A stretch of DNA of 18,223 bases from Saksenaea vasiformis B4078 (GCA_000697055.1 JNDT01000529.1:1-18223); one strand, 5' to 3'; positions 7,220 to 17,329 are shown, counted from the first letter of the stretch. Notes: generated by a model not told the origin, from the letters alone. A program made the numbers and translations.

Positions 7220-10152
7220 ATGGTAGATAAAGTAGCCAGTGGTGGGACCAAAACAGGACCGCCAACGACAACAAAGCGAAAGTCTGTGCTTGGAGAGCTG
7301 GGCATTAAACCTGGCGGACCAGGACAGCCAGCAGCGAAACCAACCACCACAACCCTGAAAAGGGCGCATACAGTGACAGGAACTGCTGCTGGTCCTGCTC
7401 GCTCGACCACAGCATCATCAGCGCAGAAATCGGGATCGACTCGACCTCGCCCTTTGTCTGTCGTCTCAAGCTCGCCATCGGCCGGTGTACCGGCATCACC
7501 TCAGCGATCCACGAGTTCATTAAGCAGAACAAGTAACTCATCAACAGGTAGTGCCACGAGCAAGACAGTTCGCAAAAAGGCTACCACCCCAACCGCCATA
7601 TCAACTACAAGTGGCTCGCGCAATGCTCCAGTAGCATCACCTACGACTCCAACACCGTTGCCTAAGCGACGATCGGTTGTTCCTACTACATCCAGTCAGA
7701 AACAGCAATCCGGCTCGCCCCTCGTTCGAAGATCCTCCGTCGTCGCCTCATCCACACCCGCTGCAACCAAACGCAAATCTTCTCCTGCTGGACTAGAGTC
7801 CCTTCAAGAAGTGAAGACACTGAAGGATAAGGTTTGGGCAACAGTAAAAAACATAAAATAAAATATGAAAATACTAAAAGGAAGGATAATTGTAGCTGGC
7901 GGAGAAGGAAGAATTGCTTAAGAAAAGCCAGGATGCGATGAATGAGTTGCAGAGCAAAATCGAGCAGTTGGAAAAGGAACGCGCAGAACGACAAGCAGAA
8001 GCTCAGACGCCGTTGTTATCCTCCTCATCCCATCTTATACCCTGTGAGTTGTCAGTAGATTCCGAGCACTTGTACGAAACCAAGATAAGGACTGTGGTAA
8101 GGAAATACACAGCAGTTATCGCTTTTCTTTTTCTGATATCAAAAAACAAAGGGCGAGAAGGAGGTGATCCGAGTGGGTGTGGAAAAGAAACAGAATGAAG
8201 CCGATGCGGAGAACAAGGAGGTAGTGAAAATTGAGGGAAAAAAGAAAAGATGGCGAAGTGTGTCTCATGCTGTACAAAAGGTTGAGCCTATTACAGAAGA
8301 AGTTAAACAAGCATTAAAGGTAAACAAGGATGCACTACAGCTTAGGCTTTTAATTTAACGATGTCACAGGAACAAATCAAAGAAGAAATGAAAGCAGAAA
8401 TTACGCAGTTGCAACAAACAATAGACGAAAAAGGAACACAAATGGAACAATTAAAAAAAGAGTACGAACAAGAGCGCCAAATGCTAATGGGTGACCATGA
8501 AAAAAAGTTAATCGAACTGCGAGAGACTTACGAGGTTTGCGATTACCTTTCTATGTTTTACGGATGTGATTCAAACTAGAAGAATTCTATTAGGCAAAAG
8601 CAAAAGAAGCCTCTGAATTGGCCAATCATGAAAAAGAAAGAAGCTTAGCTCACTTAAAAGAGGAACATGAGATAGAGCGAAGCAAGTTGGAAAAACGAGC
8701 AGAGGAAGCCGAGAAATTACTGAAAGAGTCGCGCAATGCGTCCCATATCCTAAAATTAGAGCAGCAATTGAGTGATGCACATGCGTTATTTGAGGAATAC
8801 AAGCGTGAGAGAGAGCAAGCAACTGAAAACTTGGAGCGTCGATTCCGTGACGAGATACAGCAGCTGCAAAATGGAAGCGACGATACGGCCGAAGTATGGC
8901 TTGAGAGAAGTCGCGCATCACAGAGAGAGATTGATCGCTTGCATGACACTGTGCGACGTATGGAGGAGACGCACAAACAGAGTTTGGAAGAGGCAGAACG
9001 AACATTTACGGAACGCTTGGACGAGTGGAAAGAAAAATGTGAGGCGCAAGAGAATGAGATGGATACCCAAGCACAGCGGATTACATCCTTGCTATCTCAA
9101 ATAGACACATTGCATAATTCTCTTGAGGAAGCAACAATACGTCTCGAGGAGCATACGTCCAAGAAATCGAAACCAAGGGAAGATGTTTCGCAAGATACAG
9201 ATGGATCGCTTCATCAAGCATGTGAAGAGCGACTACAAGCTCGTCAGCAAGATATCAATGAGTTACAGAGACGTATTAGCGAACTCAAAGAAGCCCATGA
9301 ATCTCAGTTGAATCGATTGGGACAGGAAAAGGCTCGAAACTTACAGGAGCTCCAAGAAGAAATCACTACATTGAATGAAAAGTGTGAAAGCAACAGTAAA
9401 TTGAACGAGGTAGGGTTTTAATTTATGAAGAGTCCATTCATTTTGATGATTGAATGATCTATTTTAGGAGAGACTCCAATCTATTGTTAAGCAGCATAAA
9501 CAAGAAATTGCACTGCTGTATCAGCAGTATCAGCATTTAGTGGATGCAAAAGATCACGAGATAGAAGATTATGCATATCGTCTCAAAGCGTTATCAACAA
9601 CAAGACAGAAAGAAATAGAGCAACTGAAGATCGAGTCAGCACAGAAGGTTGAAAAGTACGAGCAAGAAATCGAAGGATATGAGGTGAGTTTCATACTATC
9701 AAAAAGATATTTTCCCTTTTTTCGTTTTTGTCTTTTCTATTTATCATTCTCTTTCTTTATTTTCTCTTTCTTCTTCTTTTTACTTTGCGTTGAAGTACTA
9801 CACTCTAATGATTTGAATCCTGTATATAATCTATTCTGTAAAAAAAAAGACAAAGCGACATCTCTTCCTGTTTTCCATCATCCCCCTTTCACATCCAAAC
9901 TACCTTCTTTTTTCGATTTTTATTCTTTGTTTTTATAGAAACGTGTCCGAAATTACGTTGAAACTATTCAAGGATGGGAGAATCATAGGATTGCAACCGA
10001 ATCGATCCTGGAAAAACTTAAAAAGGATTATAATGCTTCTCGCGATGAAAATGAACAACTATCGCAGTAAGTACCCGAATAGTTCTCGAAGCATCTTTCT
10101 AACAATGGCCTGCAGTTTGATCACTAAGCTACAACGCGAATTCCATAAATGA
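7220..10152 (+). CDS. Large coiled-coil protein with basic Ser/Thr/Pro-rich head
   Basis: Eight exons join into one 784-codon frame: 7220-7843, 7896-8096, 8152-8319, 8370-8534, 8594-9409, 9468-9683, 9939-10066 and 10116-10152 (TGA). All introns are phase 0 except the last, which is phase 2. Residues 1 to about 200 are basic and rich in Ser, Thr, Pro and Ala (for example SSTGSATSKTVRKKATTPTA), typical of a disordered microtubule- or filament-binding head. From about residue 200 to the end the protein is almost wholly Glu/Lys/Gln heptad coiled coil, closing with DYNASRDENEQLSHLITKLQ. The layout recalls CLIP-type cytoskeletal linkers, but no CAP-Gly domain is visible, so that is only an analogy. 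ATG 7220 is chosen because it follows a pyrimidine tract and no better upstream exon is seen. No breaks were found. Confidence 0.85.
9684..9938 (+). other. Unusually long, pyrimidine-rich intron
   Basis: The intron between exons six and seven of the coiled-coil gene is 255 nt with a good donor (GTGAGT) and acceptor (TTTTATAG), about five times the length of the gene's other introns (49-59 nt). Its first 110 nt are strongly T/C-rich on the coding strand and it contains an A9 run near 9840. Joining the flanking exons keeps the coiled-coil frame. Confidence 0.75.
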
Positions 10153-10307
10153 ATACCCCAATCTCAATTACTACCCTTATTCTCCACTTATAGAATGGAG
10201 GAATGTAATACCCATGTTTAACGTAATGGATAAAGTTTTATTCTATATTACAGAACCATATCGAATCGGAACAGAGAGAGAAAGACCCGTGCGGTATGAC
10301 AACTACA

Positions 10308-11049
10308 TCACGGTGTCTTGATTTTGATGTCGAGAGCATGAGATATCGTTTTAAAGCTTTGAATTGCTAGCAGCGACGGAACCTGATCGATGAATGAGAG
10401 TTTCTATTTTCTTCCCGCATTATTACACATACCACCAGCCACGGCGAATTGAATGCAACAAAGTAAATCCAAAAGTAGAACGGATGTGGGTTGCAGTTTT
10501 CAAAACCTCTGGGAAGATCAAGAAGGAAATAGAAGCTGGTGCTGAATAGATGTGCCATGGCGACAATCAACTGTGATAAGTACTGTTTTTGGGATCGATG
10601 CCAGATATGCCATGCTGACATGAAACAAAGGGGTCCCCATAAAAACTTTGGGTTGGTTGATAAGTACGCATTAATGTGTCAGCATGTTTCCTTACAACTG
10701 TGATACGTTCCAATACGAGTAAATTTGACTCGCTGTACAAGTAACGCGAATCTGAGTGCGCGTACTCCTTCCACAATTCAGCTAGTAGATCAGAGCGTTG
10801 AGACATGGTGCTGTGATGACACAGCCAGTAGCCTTCGAATCCGCAATGCAGAATGCCGCTAATGAGAAACCATGTGATGCGCAGTGATTCAGAGACCGTT
10901 AATTGCTTGTTTCTAGAGAAGAAGTAGGAAGCGATGGCAACAGTGCCAAGCACTCCGCCAACAACCGAGAGAAGATGCATCATGGGGATGACATTGGCAA
11001 CGTAATTTGGCAGATCAAGCGTCTGTGGATAATACGGATGACTCGGCAT
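10308..11049 (-). CDS. EBP: EBP-type sterol delta8-delta7 isomerase
   Basis: The emopamil-binding protein family moves the C8-C9 double bond of sterols to C7-C8 in late sterol (here ergosterol-type) synthesis in the ER membrane. Three exons (11049-10696, 10645-10433, 10382-10308) encode 213 aa, close to the usual 220-230. Introns are 10646-10695 and 10383-10432, each 50 nt. The start HPYYPQTLDLPNYVANVIPM is the family's N-terminal signature. ILHCGFEGYW gives the His and Glu, SNLLVLERITV gives the second Glu of the active site, and FLWGPLCFMSAWHIW and PFYFWIYFVAFNSPWLVV cover the last helices. Without the second intron the frame would end in a junk tail; with it the ending is VPSLLAIQSFKTISHALDIK, which fits. 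It is tail-to-tail with the coiled-coil gene and 51 bp from the ACT gene's stop. Many fungi use the unrelated ERG2 instead. Confidence 0.93.
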
Positions 11050-11100
11050 GACAAGAATAAGAAAAAAGAAAGAAAGAAAGAAAGGTACTGGTGTTTTTAT
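11050..11100 (-). promoter_or_regulatory. Compact EBP promoter with (AAAG)n tract
   Basis: Only 51 bp lie between the ACT gene's stop codon and the EBP start codon on the same strand. They contain an AAAG tandem repeat (plus strand about 11068-11083), i.e. a pyrimidine tract in EBP sense, like the one before the coiled-coil gene. Either EBP transcription starts inside the ACT 3' end or this short tract is the core promoter. Confidence 0.5.
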
Positions 11101-11517
11101 TTATTTTCCTAGAACGGATTCTCCTGGTTTAAGAACGATGTTGTCGACCGCGTTCAGAACGCCAATTGCTTTCTCTAATATGTCTTTCTTCACCAAAACG
11201 TAATCCGTATCAAATGTACTGACAGCAAAGACCGCGATTTCATTATCACGAAGTGGATCGATGATGTTTGCCAGGATGCCTACAAGGCCAAAATCCATTT
11301 GGGCATCCACTTGTAAACAGCGCCATCCAGGTTCTTTCTTCGACGCCTGAAGCAGGTCCGGTGAATTTACATCAGATGGAACAAGAAGAGACAATTCGGA
11401 TGCGGTCTTGGATAGAGTGTACCATGGCAATTCGAGCAGATTAGGAGAAAGTTTGTAATCTCGGCTCCATTGGTAAAGAGTGAATTCGTCTGGCAAGATT
11501 CGAAGTGTGATTGTCAT
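11101..11517 (-). CDS. Small ACT-domain protein
   Basis: A single-exon 138-aa frame (ATG 11515-11517, TAA 11101-11103). The N-terminal half begins MTITLRILPDEFTLYQWSRD and includes WYTLSKTASELSLLVPSD. The C-terminal half, GWRCLQVDAQMDFGLVGILA followed by DNEIAVFAVSTFDTDYVLVK, is a typical ACT beta-alpha-beta-beta-alpha-beta fold of the aspartokinase/CASTOR-like group. Stand-alone proteins of this size are widespread in fungi and bacteria; ACT domains usually bind amino acids, but the ligand and partner here are unknown. It is followed closely by EBP on the same strand. A wrecked duplicate lies at about 16383-16800. No defects were seen. Confidence 0.88.
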   Translation of the reverse strand: MTITLRILPDEFTLYQWSRDYKLSPNLLELPWYTLSKTASELSLLVPSDVNSPDLLQASKKEPGWRCLQVDAQMDFGLVGILANIIDPLRDNEIAVFAVSTFDTDYVLVKKDILEKAIGVLNAVDNIVLKPGESVLGK

Positions 11518-11732
11518 TTGAAAAAAGGAGAGAAAGTGTCACCCCAATCCAACCAAAAATATTATGCATTTATGGCCGCCGAAATATCAATTGCGCAGCG
11601 GGAAAAAATCTATCTGGTTGGTAACTTGGCTGACTGCAATGAGGCGGCTGTGTGCTGATGTGAGTCAGATCAACGAAAAACGACGCCTGGGAATGACTTC
11701 ATTTCCCGACAGAGTACCCCACGAATAAGTTT

Positions 11733-12044
11733 ACTCAGCATTTCGTCGTAATTTTTTACCGAAAAACGGGCGTCTCATATCATTTGCGCACGTTTTTACG
11801 TATACAACTCTATCCACGTTTAGCACACGATATGCGATTTCCATTTAACATGGTTTTATCCGTTGTTGCAACTATTAAGAGTTTGTGAATCAACCTTATT
11901 ACTTTTTTGGAACCGTGAGCCGAGCTACCAAACTTGGGAATTTCCTATGTACTGTCGCCGAGACTGGGTACAATAACAGGCAGACAACAATAAGCTTTCG
12001 ATGTCATCTGAAAGCGTCCTGCAAGTGAATCTTTCTCTGATTAC
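11733..12044 (-). pseudogene. Decayed copy of the unknown small gene between ACT and methyltransferase
   Basis: The 687-bp gap between the ACT gene and the methyltransferase start has no intact gene, but patches match the open minus-strand ORF at 16916-17191 in the second block. Shared features are an ATGGAAATMGCA segment, the closing GCTGAGTAA, and a TTGCA-containing start region. In this copy the frame is broken by several stops (for example after YIGNSQVW). I read it as the dead paralogue of that ORF. Confidence 0.5.
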
Positions 12045-12204
12045 ACAAAATAAAAATGAAAATAAAAATAGAAAAACTGTAAAATAAGTACCGTTGTCCC
12101 TTCCCTTTGTTTCTTGTATCATCCGACGCAACAGACACGGATATCTGTACAGATTAGGAGATATACCCAAAGAACCCTGCTTGCAAACTCTCAGAAAACA
12201 GGCT

Positions 12205-13415
12205 ATGACGAACATAACTGCAGTGAATACAACCAAAACGCAGGTCTCTCTCCAGCGTGAATTTCATAAAGATAAATCTTCAAGCTACTGGCTCCCGAAC
12301 GATGAACAAGAGCAGTCTCGCCTTAACCAGGTAGATAAATGTCCACTTCAGGAAAGGGAAAGGCAAAGGAAAGGAACAAAAGACCCACTTTCTGTCTCTG
12401 TAGTTACATGATGTTATGAAGGCATTATTTGATGGGTAAGATTTTGTGGCTTCGTCCAAAAAAGAAAAGAATCATTGTATCATTTACACGTCTTCACAGT
12501 CTTGTTTTATCTAAAGTGCCCGAGGTGGTACCGTTTGCTCAAGGCGCCAAAGTACTCGATGTTGGCTGCGGATCAGGTGCTTGGATCAAGGTTTGTAGCA
12601 TACCAATGCTCAGTCCGCGTTCTTATTTGATAACACGACAGAATATGGCCGAAATGTATCCAAATTCCACTTTTGTGGGCATAGACATCGTAGACGCTGT
12701 CAAAGACAAGCCCTCCTCTGACAAAGTTCAGTTTCGTAATGGTAACGCTGTAGCAGGGCTGGAATTTGAGGATGCCACCTTTGACATGGTCAATATGAGA
12801 TTTATGGTACTCAGTTTCCGCGCTGAAGAATGGCCCAAAGTGATTAAGGAGATCGTACGCGTAACCAAACCAGGAGGGGTTATTCAGTTGTTGGAGCCTT
12901 CTTACAAGGTAATCACAACACAGAGACGCAGGGTTTTAACGCAATTCAGATGGGCGGAAATCCAATAGTCGTCAAAGCGATCCAAGCGCGTGAGTGTAGC
13001 CATTTCGCCTGAGTGATTTCAAGGATTCCTTTTCTGAAGACTACATTCGTAGTGGTAGACACGTGTAACGCGCGGGGTCAGGATGCCTTCATTGTTGACA
13101 AATTAAGTGGGATTTTGACAGACGCTGGGGCCCCGGTTGTTCAGAAGCAGGACGGGATCGTTAATCTATGTAAGTTATTATGATTTGCTCTACCCCAGCA
13201 ACTAAATGAATATAAAAGCATCGAAAACACCTGTAGCAGAAGGTCTCGTATGGATGTGGACAAACCTCTTCAAATCTATGCTACCCGTCATTAAATCTAC
13301 TCTGAGTGTACACACAGAAGAGGACGGACGTCGATTTTTAGAAGAATTGAATGCCGGCTATATAACTTCCGACGTCTTTAGTCATCATATAATGTTCGTA
13401 GCTCGGAAGGACTAG
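12205..13415 (+). CDS. Class I SAM-dependent methyltransferase
   Basis: Seven exons encode 287 aa: 12205-12330, 12404-12435 (a 32-nt microexon), 12500-12590, 12642-12908, 12950-12989, 13059-13169 and 13219-13415. The protein starts MTNITAVNTTKTQVSLQREF with a family-like SSSYWLPNDEQEQSRLNQ. Motif I is VLDVGCGSGAWI (SAM-binding glycines), the acidic loop is FVGIDIVDAV, and later strands are FDMVNMRFMV and VTKPGGVIQLLEPSY. Such proteins in filamentous fungi are UMTA/Methyltransf_25-like enzymes of unknown small-molecule substrate. The microexon and intron layout is mirrored in the second copy at 17330. Intron 12591-12641 is 51 nt and free of stops, so retention would add 17 residues after motif I. 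AATAAA is at 13464-13469. Confidence 0.88.
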
Positions 13416-13470
13416 CTCAAAGCAAGAATGGAACTGTATCTTATGCTATAATGATAGTAATGAAATAAAG

Positions 13471-14215
13471 CTATTGTACACCGTTCAAAAATTTCCGATT
13501 TTCGTTGTGGTCGAAGAGATATTGGTTATGAGAATCCTTGAACGCAGCCATTTCCGCATCGGATGGTTCTAGTGATGCCTTCAAAAGAGATTGATGATGT
13601 TGACTATCACCGTACCCAAAGTTATGCATAATATACTTTCAATGTCCAGAAAATCTTCATCGTATCCCAGGTGTTCTCGACTTGATTAGGATCCGGGTTG
13701 ATCTCACATTTCAAAATCCATTTCAAAGGCATGAGCTTGTCACCACGTGCCTGTTTCATGACTCGACCCCGAAGGCGCTTGTCTTCAGTCAGTAATAGAA
13801 ACAGAGCGATTGGGACCACACTTTGCACAACTGCACACCCACCAAAGCTATCCTAAGCTTATTGATTTCCGAGCCAGGAAATTTGGTATGGCTCCAAGTT
13901 TTGGTATAGCTCCTAAGAAACAGGTACTGGAAAGGATTAGTAAATCCAGACGGGAACTCTCTTAGTCTGTTTATTACCTCTGCCGCTGGCGACAACGAAA
14001 ACTACAGAAATATCTTCCAGCAGTGACCGATCGGTGCACTGGTACCGTTTCAATATAGCTATAACTGCCAAAGGCACCTTTCAAGTAATCGTACACATGC
14101 TTTCTCAAGAACTTATGGTCGGATGCTCCCGAAGCTTCCACATATGTAGCCCCATCAGTATAGTACTTGTCGCATTCGTCCGTGGCCGGTGCTGCCGTTA
14201 GATGTGTCTACACAC
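13471..14215 (-). pseudogene. Unknown multi-exon gene, probably decaying
   Basis: Reading from the 3' end, TAG 13471-13473 closes LEPSDAEMAAFKDSHNQYLF. Three introns with good signals stitch upstream exons in frame: 13579-13636, 13783-13838 (TTACTGACT branch) and 13927-13977 (GTAATA donor, TTACTAATCC branch, TTTCCAG acceptor). The joined exons give YLFLRSYTKTWSHTKFPG and RGRVMKQARGDKLMPLKWIL, then NPDPNQVENTWDTMKIFW. Further up, SDHKFLRKHVYDYLK and VPLAVIAILKRYQCTDRSLL read in two frames offset by one base near 14075, and the join into exon 13839-13926 is out of phase. No domain is recognised. It is convergent with the methyltransferase, 55 bp from its stop. Confidence 0.45.
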
Positions 14216-14966
14216 TCTAAAATTTATATTTATGTTGGGCAGAATTCTTCGTAGATTTCGCAGTTATCCGCGTGAGAGCCCAGAGGGTATGAAGACAATA
14301 GGTCTTTTCTGAATATTGTAAGTCAGCTGGCGTAGAACTGTCATGGATAGTCTCTGAACTACCGTGAAATGCAGGTGAGCCAATGTCATGCTTACGGGAA
14401 GTGGGCACTGATTACACTCACAACTTGTACAAGAATTGTCGGAGAAATTGGAGAGTTTTGTGATAGTACGCTTTCACCAGTCGCTATATCGGCGAAAATC
14501 TTAGGTGCGCACTCCGGTGTTCCCTGTGGTTGATCCAAATGAGGCGCCGAAGTGATGGATGCTACACACGACTCCTACGGGCAGCGCTCTCCTTCTAATT
14601 TTAAGGTCATTGAAATTAAAGCCAGTCTCTTTCAAGAAGATTGGCGGAGGCGGCCAGAACACACTGCTGATTTTCAAGCACCCAGCAGAATCAGATTCAA
14701 TGTTATAAGGAAAGTTGAAACTGCTATCGGGGGGAACTTGTTGCTTCGAAAACGCTTTTATTGATCAGTTTCTTGCGAAATATGACGTAATAGCCATTTG
14801 TGTCATAATGCATTTGTTCTCGCGATCTATCTCGTATTTTTCGTAGATCATCCGTGACTCTTCCATATTTCTCTTCAGCAACGGAATCTATCACAGTGTC
14901 AGTACGTAATAGTTGATCTCACACTGGAAAATATGCTCTCTTTCAAAACTTCAAATACTTACTGGA
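14216..14966 (-). other. Degraded coding-like DNA, minus strand
   Basis: Short frames on the minus strand look like coding remains: SPAFHGSSETIHDSSTPADL near 14300-14390, PKIFADIATGESVLSQNSPI near 14440-14510, KISSVFWPPPPIFLKETGFN near 14610-14680, and EEKYGRVTDDLRKIRDRSRE near 14805-14870. No pair could be joined over more than one junction with good splice signals and I recognise no family. They may be upstream exons of the gene ending at 13471. Confidence 0.35.
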
Positions 14967-15165
14967 TTAGCACAATCCCTTCGTCTTTATAGACTTGTCT
15001 ATTGGTTCTGGCGGACCATTATACTTTCGTTCCAAGGTTTTTGAGATTGTCGTCACGATGGGTTCCTTTGAGAGACCAAGCTGGTTCTCCACCCAAGCCG
15101 AGAGCTCTAAAAGCGTCATCTGAGGACCTCTTTTTTCTATCCATGTTATATGGCGTTGTTCACTG
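14967..15165 (-). pseudogene. Pogo/CENP-B-like helix-turn-helix fragment
   Basis: A minus-strand frame reads YMTSEQRHITWIEKRGPQMT, LLELSAWVENQLGLSKEPIV, then TTISKTLERKYNGPPEP. The pattern (opening recognition of the LT.EQR.EI..KK type, L.EL..WV...LGL.K.P..STIS) is that of the N-terminal CENP-B/pogo transposase DNA-binding helix-turn-helix. The frame stops at 14967-14969, and no DDE catalytic part can be read downstream. Upstream it runs into sequence homologous to the methyltransferase 3' end, so it is a fragment. It could instead be a domesticated HTH domain of a decayed host gene. Confidence 0.5.
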
Positions 15166-15199
15166 GTCATATAAGTATCATGTGGCGAAATCCTACTGT

Positions 15200-15375
15200 A
15201 CCTGTCAGTAAATCCATTCAGGATATTCATAAAGAAACTGGATTTCGATTTTTAGAGGAATTGAATGCAAGATATAAGATGTTCAGCGCCTCAGTCATCG
15301 TATAATATTCGTAGTTCGGAACCACTAGCTCAAAGCGATAATAAAATGGTATTTTATGCTACGATGACAGCAAAT
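15200..15375 (+). pseudogene. Relic of a third methyltransferase 3' end
   Basis: The reading VPVSKSIQDIHKETGFRFLE followed by ELNARYKMFS mirrors the last exon of the intact methyltransferase (LPVIKSTLSVHTEEDGRRFL, then EELNAGYITS). The DNA stays similar beyond the stop codon: both copies have a CGATTTTTAGA-GAATTGAATGC core and an ACTAGCTCAAAGC segment after the reading frame, then TTATGCTA-GATGA. Stops break the frame at about 15303. Upstream homology fades at about 15170. This is a separate copy from the truncated one at 17330. Confidence 0.8.
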
Positions 15376-15426
15376 AGGCACATCAATTCGTTCCACAGGC
15401 TTCTATAGAGCTTTTAGGATCTCATA

Positions 15427-16020
15427 CGTTAGTCCACGATCATACAGTGTTTGATAACGCGCGGTTACACCATGCAGTGCATGTGGAATTATCCGTTCGT
15501 ATACACTTGAATGTTGAACAATGGGAACAAAACTTTACCCGAGATTTGTGTCCCGAGCAGAATAACAAAAGTGCGGTACCGAGAAAAACATCAACGACCA
15601 TTCACAGTGTTCTGTCACCGTGAGAGATGCGATCGGTGATCGATGACACTTTTAGCAAGTACGTGACAGAAATCAAAGGCCGAACGCGAAGTTGTAGGTT
15701 GCACCTGGATGCCGCTCGATTACAAGGAAACTACCCGCACACGAACGTTCCATGGGAACAAACGCAAAGGTCACATCAAATTCTCGACACGAAGCTTAGG
15801 TATGGCGCGGAAATAGTCTCGCCTGCTACTCAAGCTGCTCTACTGGGCACAGGTTCTAGAGTTCGGACTTGTGCAACTGTTCGTACATACCGACATGGGT
15901 CAGATTCCAGACCGGGGCAGTTGTTCATGCTACAGTAGAGCAAAACTACTGGCGTGCATCCACCATCCTTGTGGAAAACTTTCTCAACTCAGTTTGGACA
16001 ATTTCTAGCAATAACGGCGA
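15427..16020 (+). pseudogene. Unidentified frameshifted gene remnant
   Basis: Protein-like plus-strand segments occur in successive frames: FDNARLHHAVHVELSVRIHL and NFTRDLCPEQNNKSAVPRKT to a TGA near 15620; MRSVIDDTFSKYVTEIKGR from 15627 with HTNVPWEQTQRSHQILDTK; then in another frame LLKLLYWAQVLEFGLVQLFV with HTDMGQIPDR near 15825-15915; and in a third WRASTILVENFLNSVWTISS ending NNGE with TAG near 16021. At least one nonsense codon and two frameshifts are needed to connect them. I do not recognise the family. It lies between the methyltransferase relic and the second EBP relic. Confidence 0.45.
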
Positions 16021-16169
16021 ATAGCTGTCAAACAAAATGATAGATGTCGATCGTCAATATGGACACGTCTTGCCAGTAGAAATATTGACATATTGTCACA
16101 GACATAAGATTGTCTACTGCGAAAAAGTCTTAATATTACGAATGGGATTTAAGAATACAATGTAAGAGG

Positions 16170-16346
16170 TGCTCCAGTTCATATAAATAGAAGGATGACA
16201 GCAAAGACGAGGACGATAGTGGAAATAATGAGTATAACAAAGATATATATTCTCTCTCTCTCTCGAGGGGAGCGAACATGGGAATGAAGTTAAAAACATA
16301 GTTTGGATAATTAAGCATCTGCGGACAGTAAAGCATGACCCGACAT
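16170..16346 (-). pseudogene. EBP: Relic of a second EBP gene (5' end)
   Basis: On the minus strand from ATG 16344-16346, the first 75 bases align by eye with the intact EBP start: ATG-CG-GTCAT, then TCC-CAGA-GCTT-AT-TGCCAA-like spacing, and the segment translating as NYVFNFIPM matching NYVANVIPM. An early stop and frame changes destroy it, and a (TC)n run at about 16250-16264 interrupts the alignment. The remaining two thirds of the gene are not recognisable. Confidence 0.75.
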
Positions 16347-16382
16347 GCCACGAATACAAAGGAGGCAGAAAAACAAAAGAGA

Positions 16383-16800
16383 TTCTATATCCTAGAACGG
16401 ATACTACAGGGTTAAGCATGATGTTTCAGCTCCATCCAGAACGCCAATGTTTTTATTCAACGCTTGTCTCTTTAGTAATGGGTAACCTCACATCAGATCT
16501 GCTGATAGTGAAGGCTGTAAGTCCGTTAGCACGAAGGACATCGATCATACTTCCTAGGATTCCTACGACGCTAAAATCCATTCGGTTATCCATCTATGGA
16601 CGGTAATACTCAGGCTCTCATATTGGGGCCTCAAATCAGCCGGATGAATGTGCCTTGGATGGGACCAAGTAGAGGCAATCTGGACGTCGTTTTAGACGGA
16701 GTTTACCATGGGGCTCGAGTAAGTTACAAGAAGGTTTGCGATAGGTCTTCCATTTATAAATATTGAACCCGTCCGAAGGCAAGAGACGTTATCTCAGATC
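16383..16800 (-). pseudogene. Relic of a second ACT-domain gene
   Basis: The plus-strand sequence from CCTAGAACGGATACT (16391) tracks the intact ACT gene from its stop codon upward. Shared landmarks in order are CCTAGAACGGAT, a CAGAACGCCAAT segment, a CTAAAATCCATT (versus CCAAAATCCATT) segment, a GTTTACCATGG (versus GTGTACCATGG) segment and a GGCAAGA segment near the start codon. The frame is broken throughout. Confidence 0.8.
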
Positions 16801-16915
16801 CCAACTACGCACTCATGCATTTTCGGCGTCCCTTAGATAATTGCTAGTACATAAACGTAATTTTGAAAACTTATGGATGAGTCGGTTCTCTGTGCGGTAC
16901 CACGGATAATGTTAC

Positions 16916-17191
16916 TCAGCGCTTCTTTAATTCTTTCCATACAGGTAGATCTACGACAAGTTTATCTTGACCGTCCCACCTAGTTTGTACAGTTGCATGA
17001 TATCTTTTAATTGCTATTTCCATACAGTATGTCTCCAGCCGATTGGTGACTATTAAGAACTGTTTCCCCTGGCGAATGTGAAACAGGATGCCGGATTTGG
17101 AAAATCCCCTATGTACCGGATATAGTGGACATGCACAGTAACTTTTCACGCCACGTACGGATTCCTTGCAAAATGGGTCTTTTTCAATCAT
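16916..17191 (-). CDS. Small unknown ORF in the duplicated block
   Basis: A 91-codon minus-strand frame starts at ATG 17189-17191 (MIEKDPFCKESVRGVKSYCA) and ends at TGA 16916-16918 (DKLVVDLPVWKELKKR). Further upstream ATGs in the same frame would lengthen it to 117 codons. It contains CPLYPVHRGFSKSGILFHIR and RLETYCMEIAIKRYHATVQT. The composition is that of a real globular protein with several Cys. The homologous stretch of block 1 (11733-12044) is scrambled, so this is the only open copy. It sits between the ACT relic and the divergent methyltransferase copy. The family is unknown; it could be a fragment of a longer gene. Confidence 0.5.
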   Translation of the reverse strand: MIEKDPFCKESVRGVKSYCACPLYPVHRGFSKSGILFHIRQGKQFLIVTNRLETYCMEIAIKRYHATVQTRWDGQDKLVVDLPVWKELKKR

Positions 17192-17329
17192 AGGAGGATA
17201 AAACGAGAAGGTATAAAAGGTAATCATATTTCCCACCCTTTTTGTAGTTGTCTTTAACTCCAGTAACAAAAGATTTATCCGTACGAGTTAGAAGGGCAAC
17301 CAAGTCTACTCATTCTCAGGACATAGGAA

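Noticed and set aside
7220..7843. CAP-Gly microtubule-binding domain expected if the coiled-coil protein were a true CLIP
   Set aside because: No GxNDG-like or CAP-Gly glycine pattern was found in the head exon or in upstream frames, so the CLIP name was not used.
8571..9005. 144-residue minus-strand open frame
   Set aside because: Antisense shadow of the large coiled-coil exon 8594-9409, which has good splice sites on both sides and fits a continuous frame.
16250..16264. (TC)n run that might be a promoter pyrimidine tract
   Set aside because: It lies inside the EBP relic where the intact copy has coding sequence, so it is a simple-repeat expansion in dead DNA.
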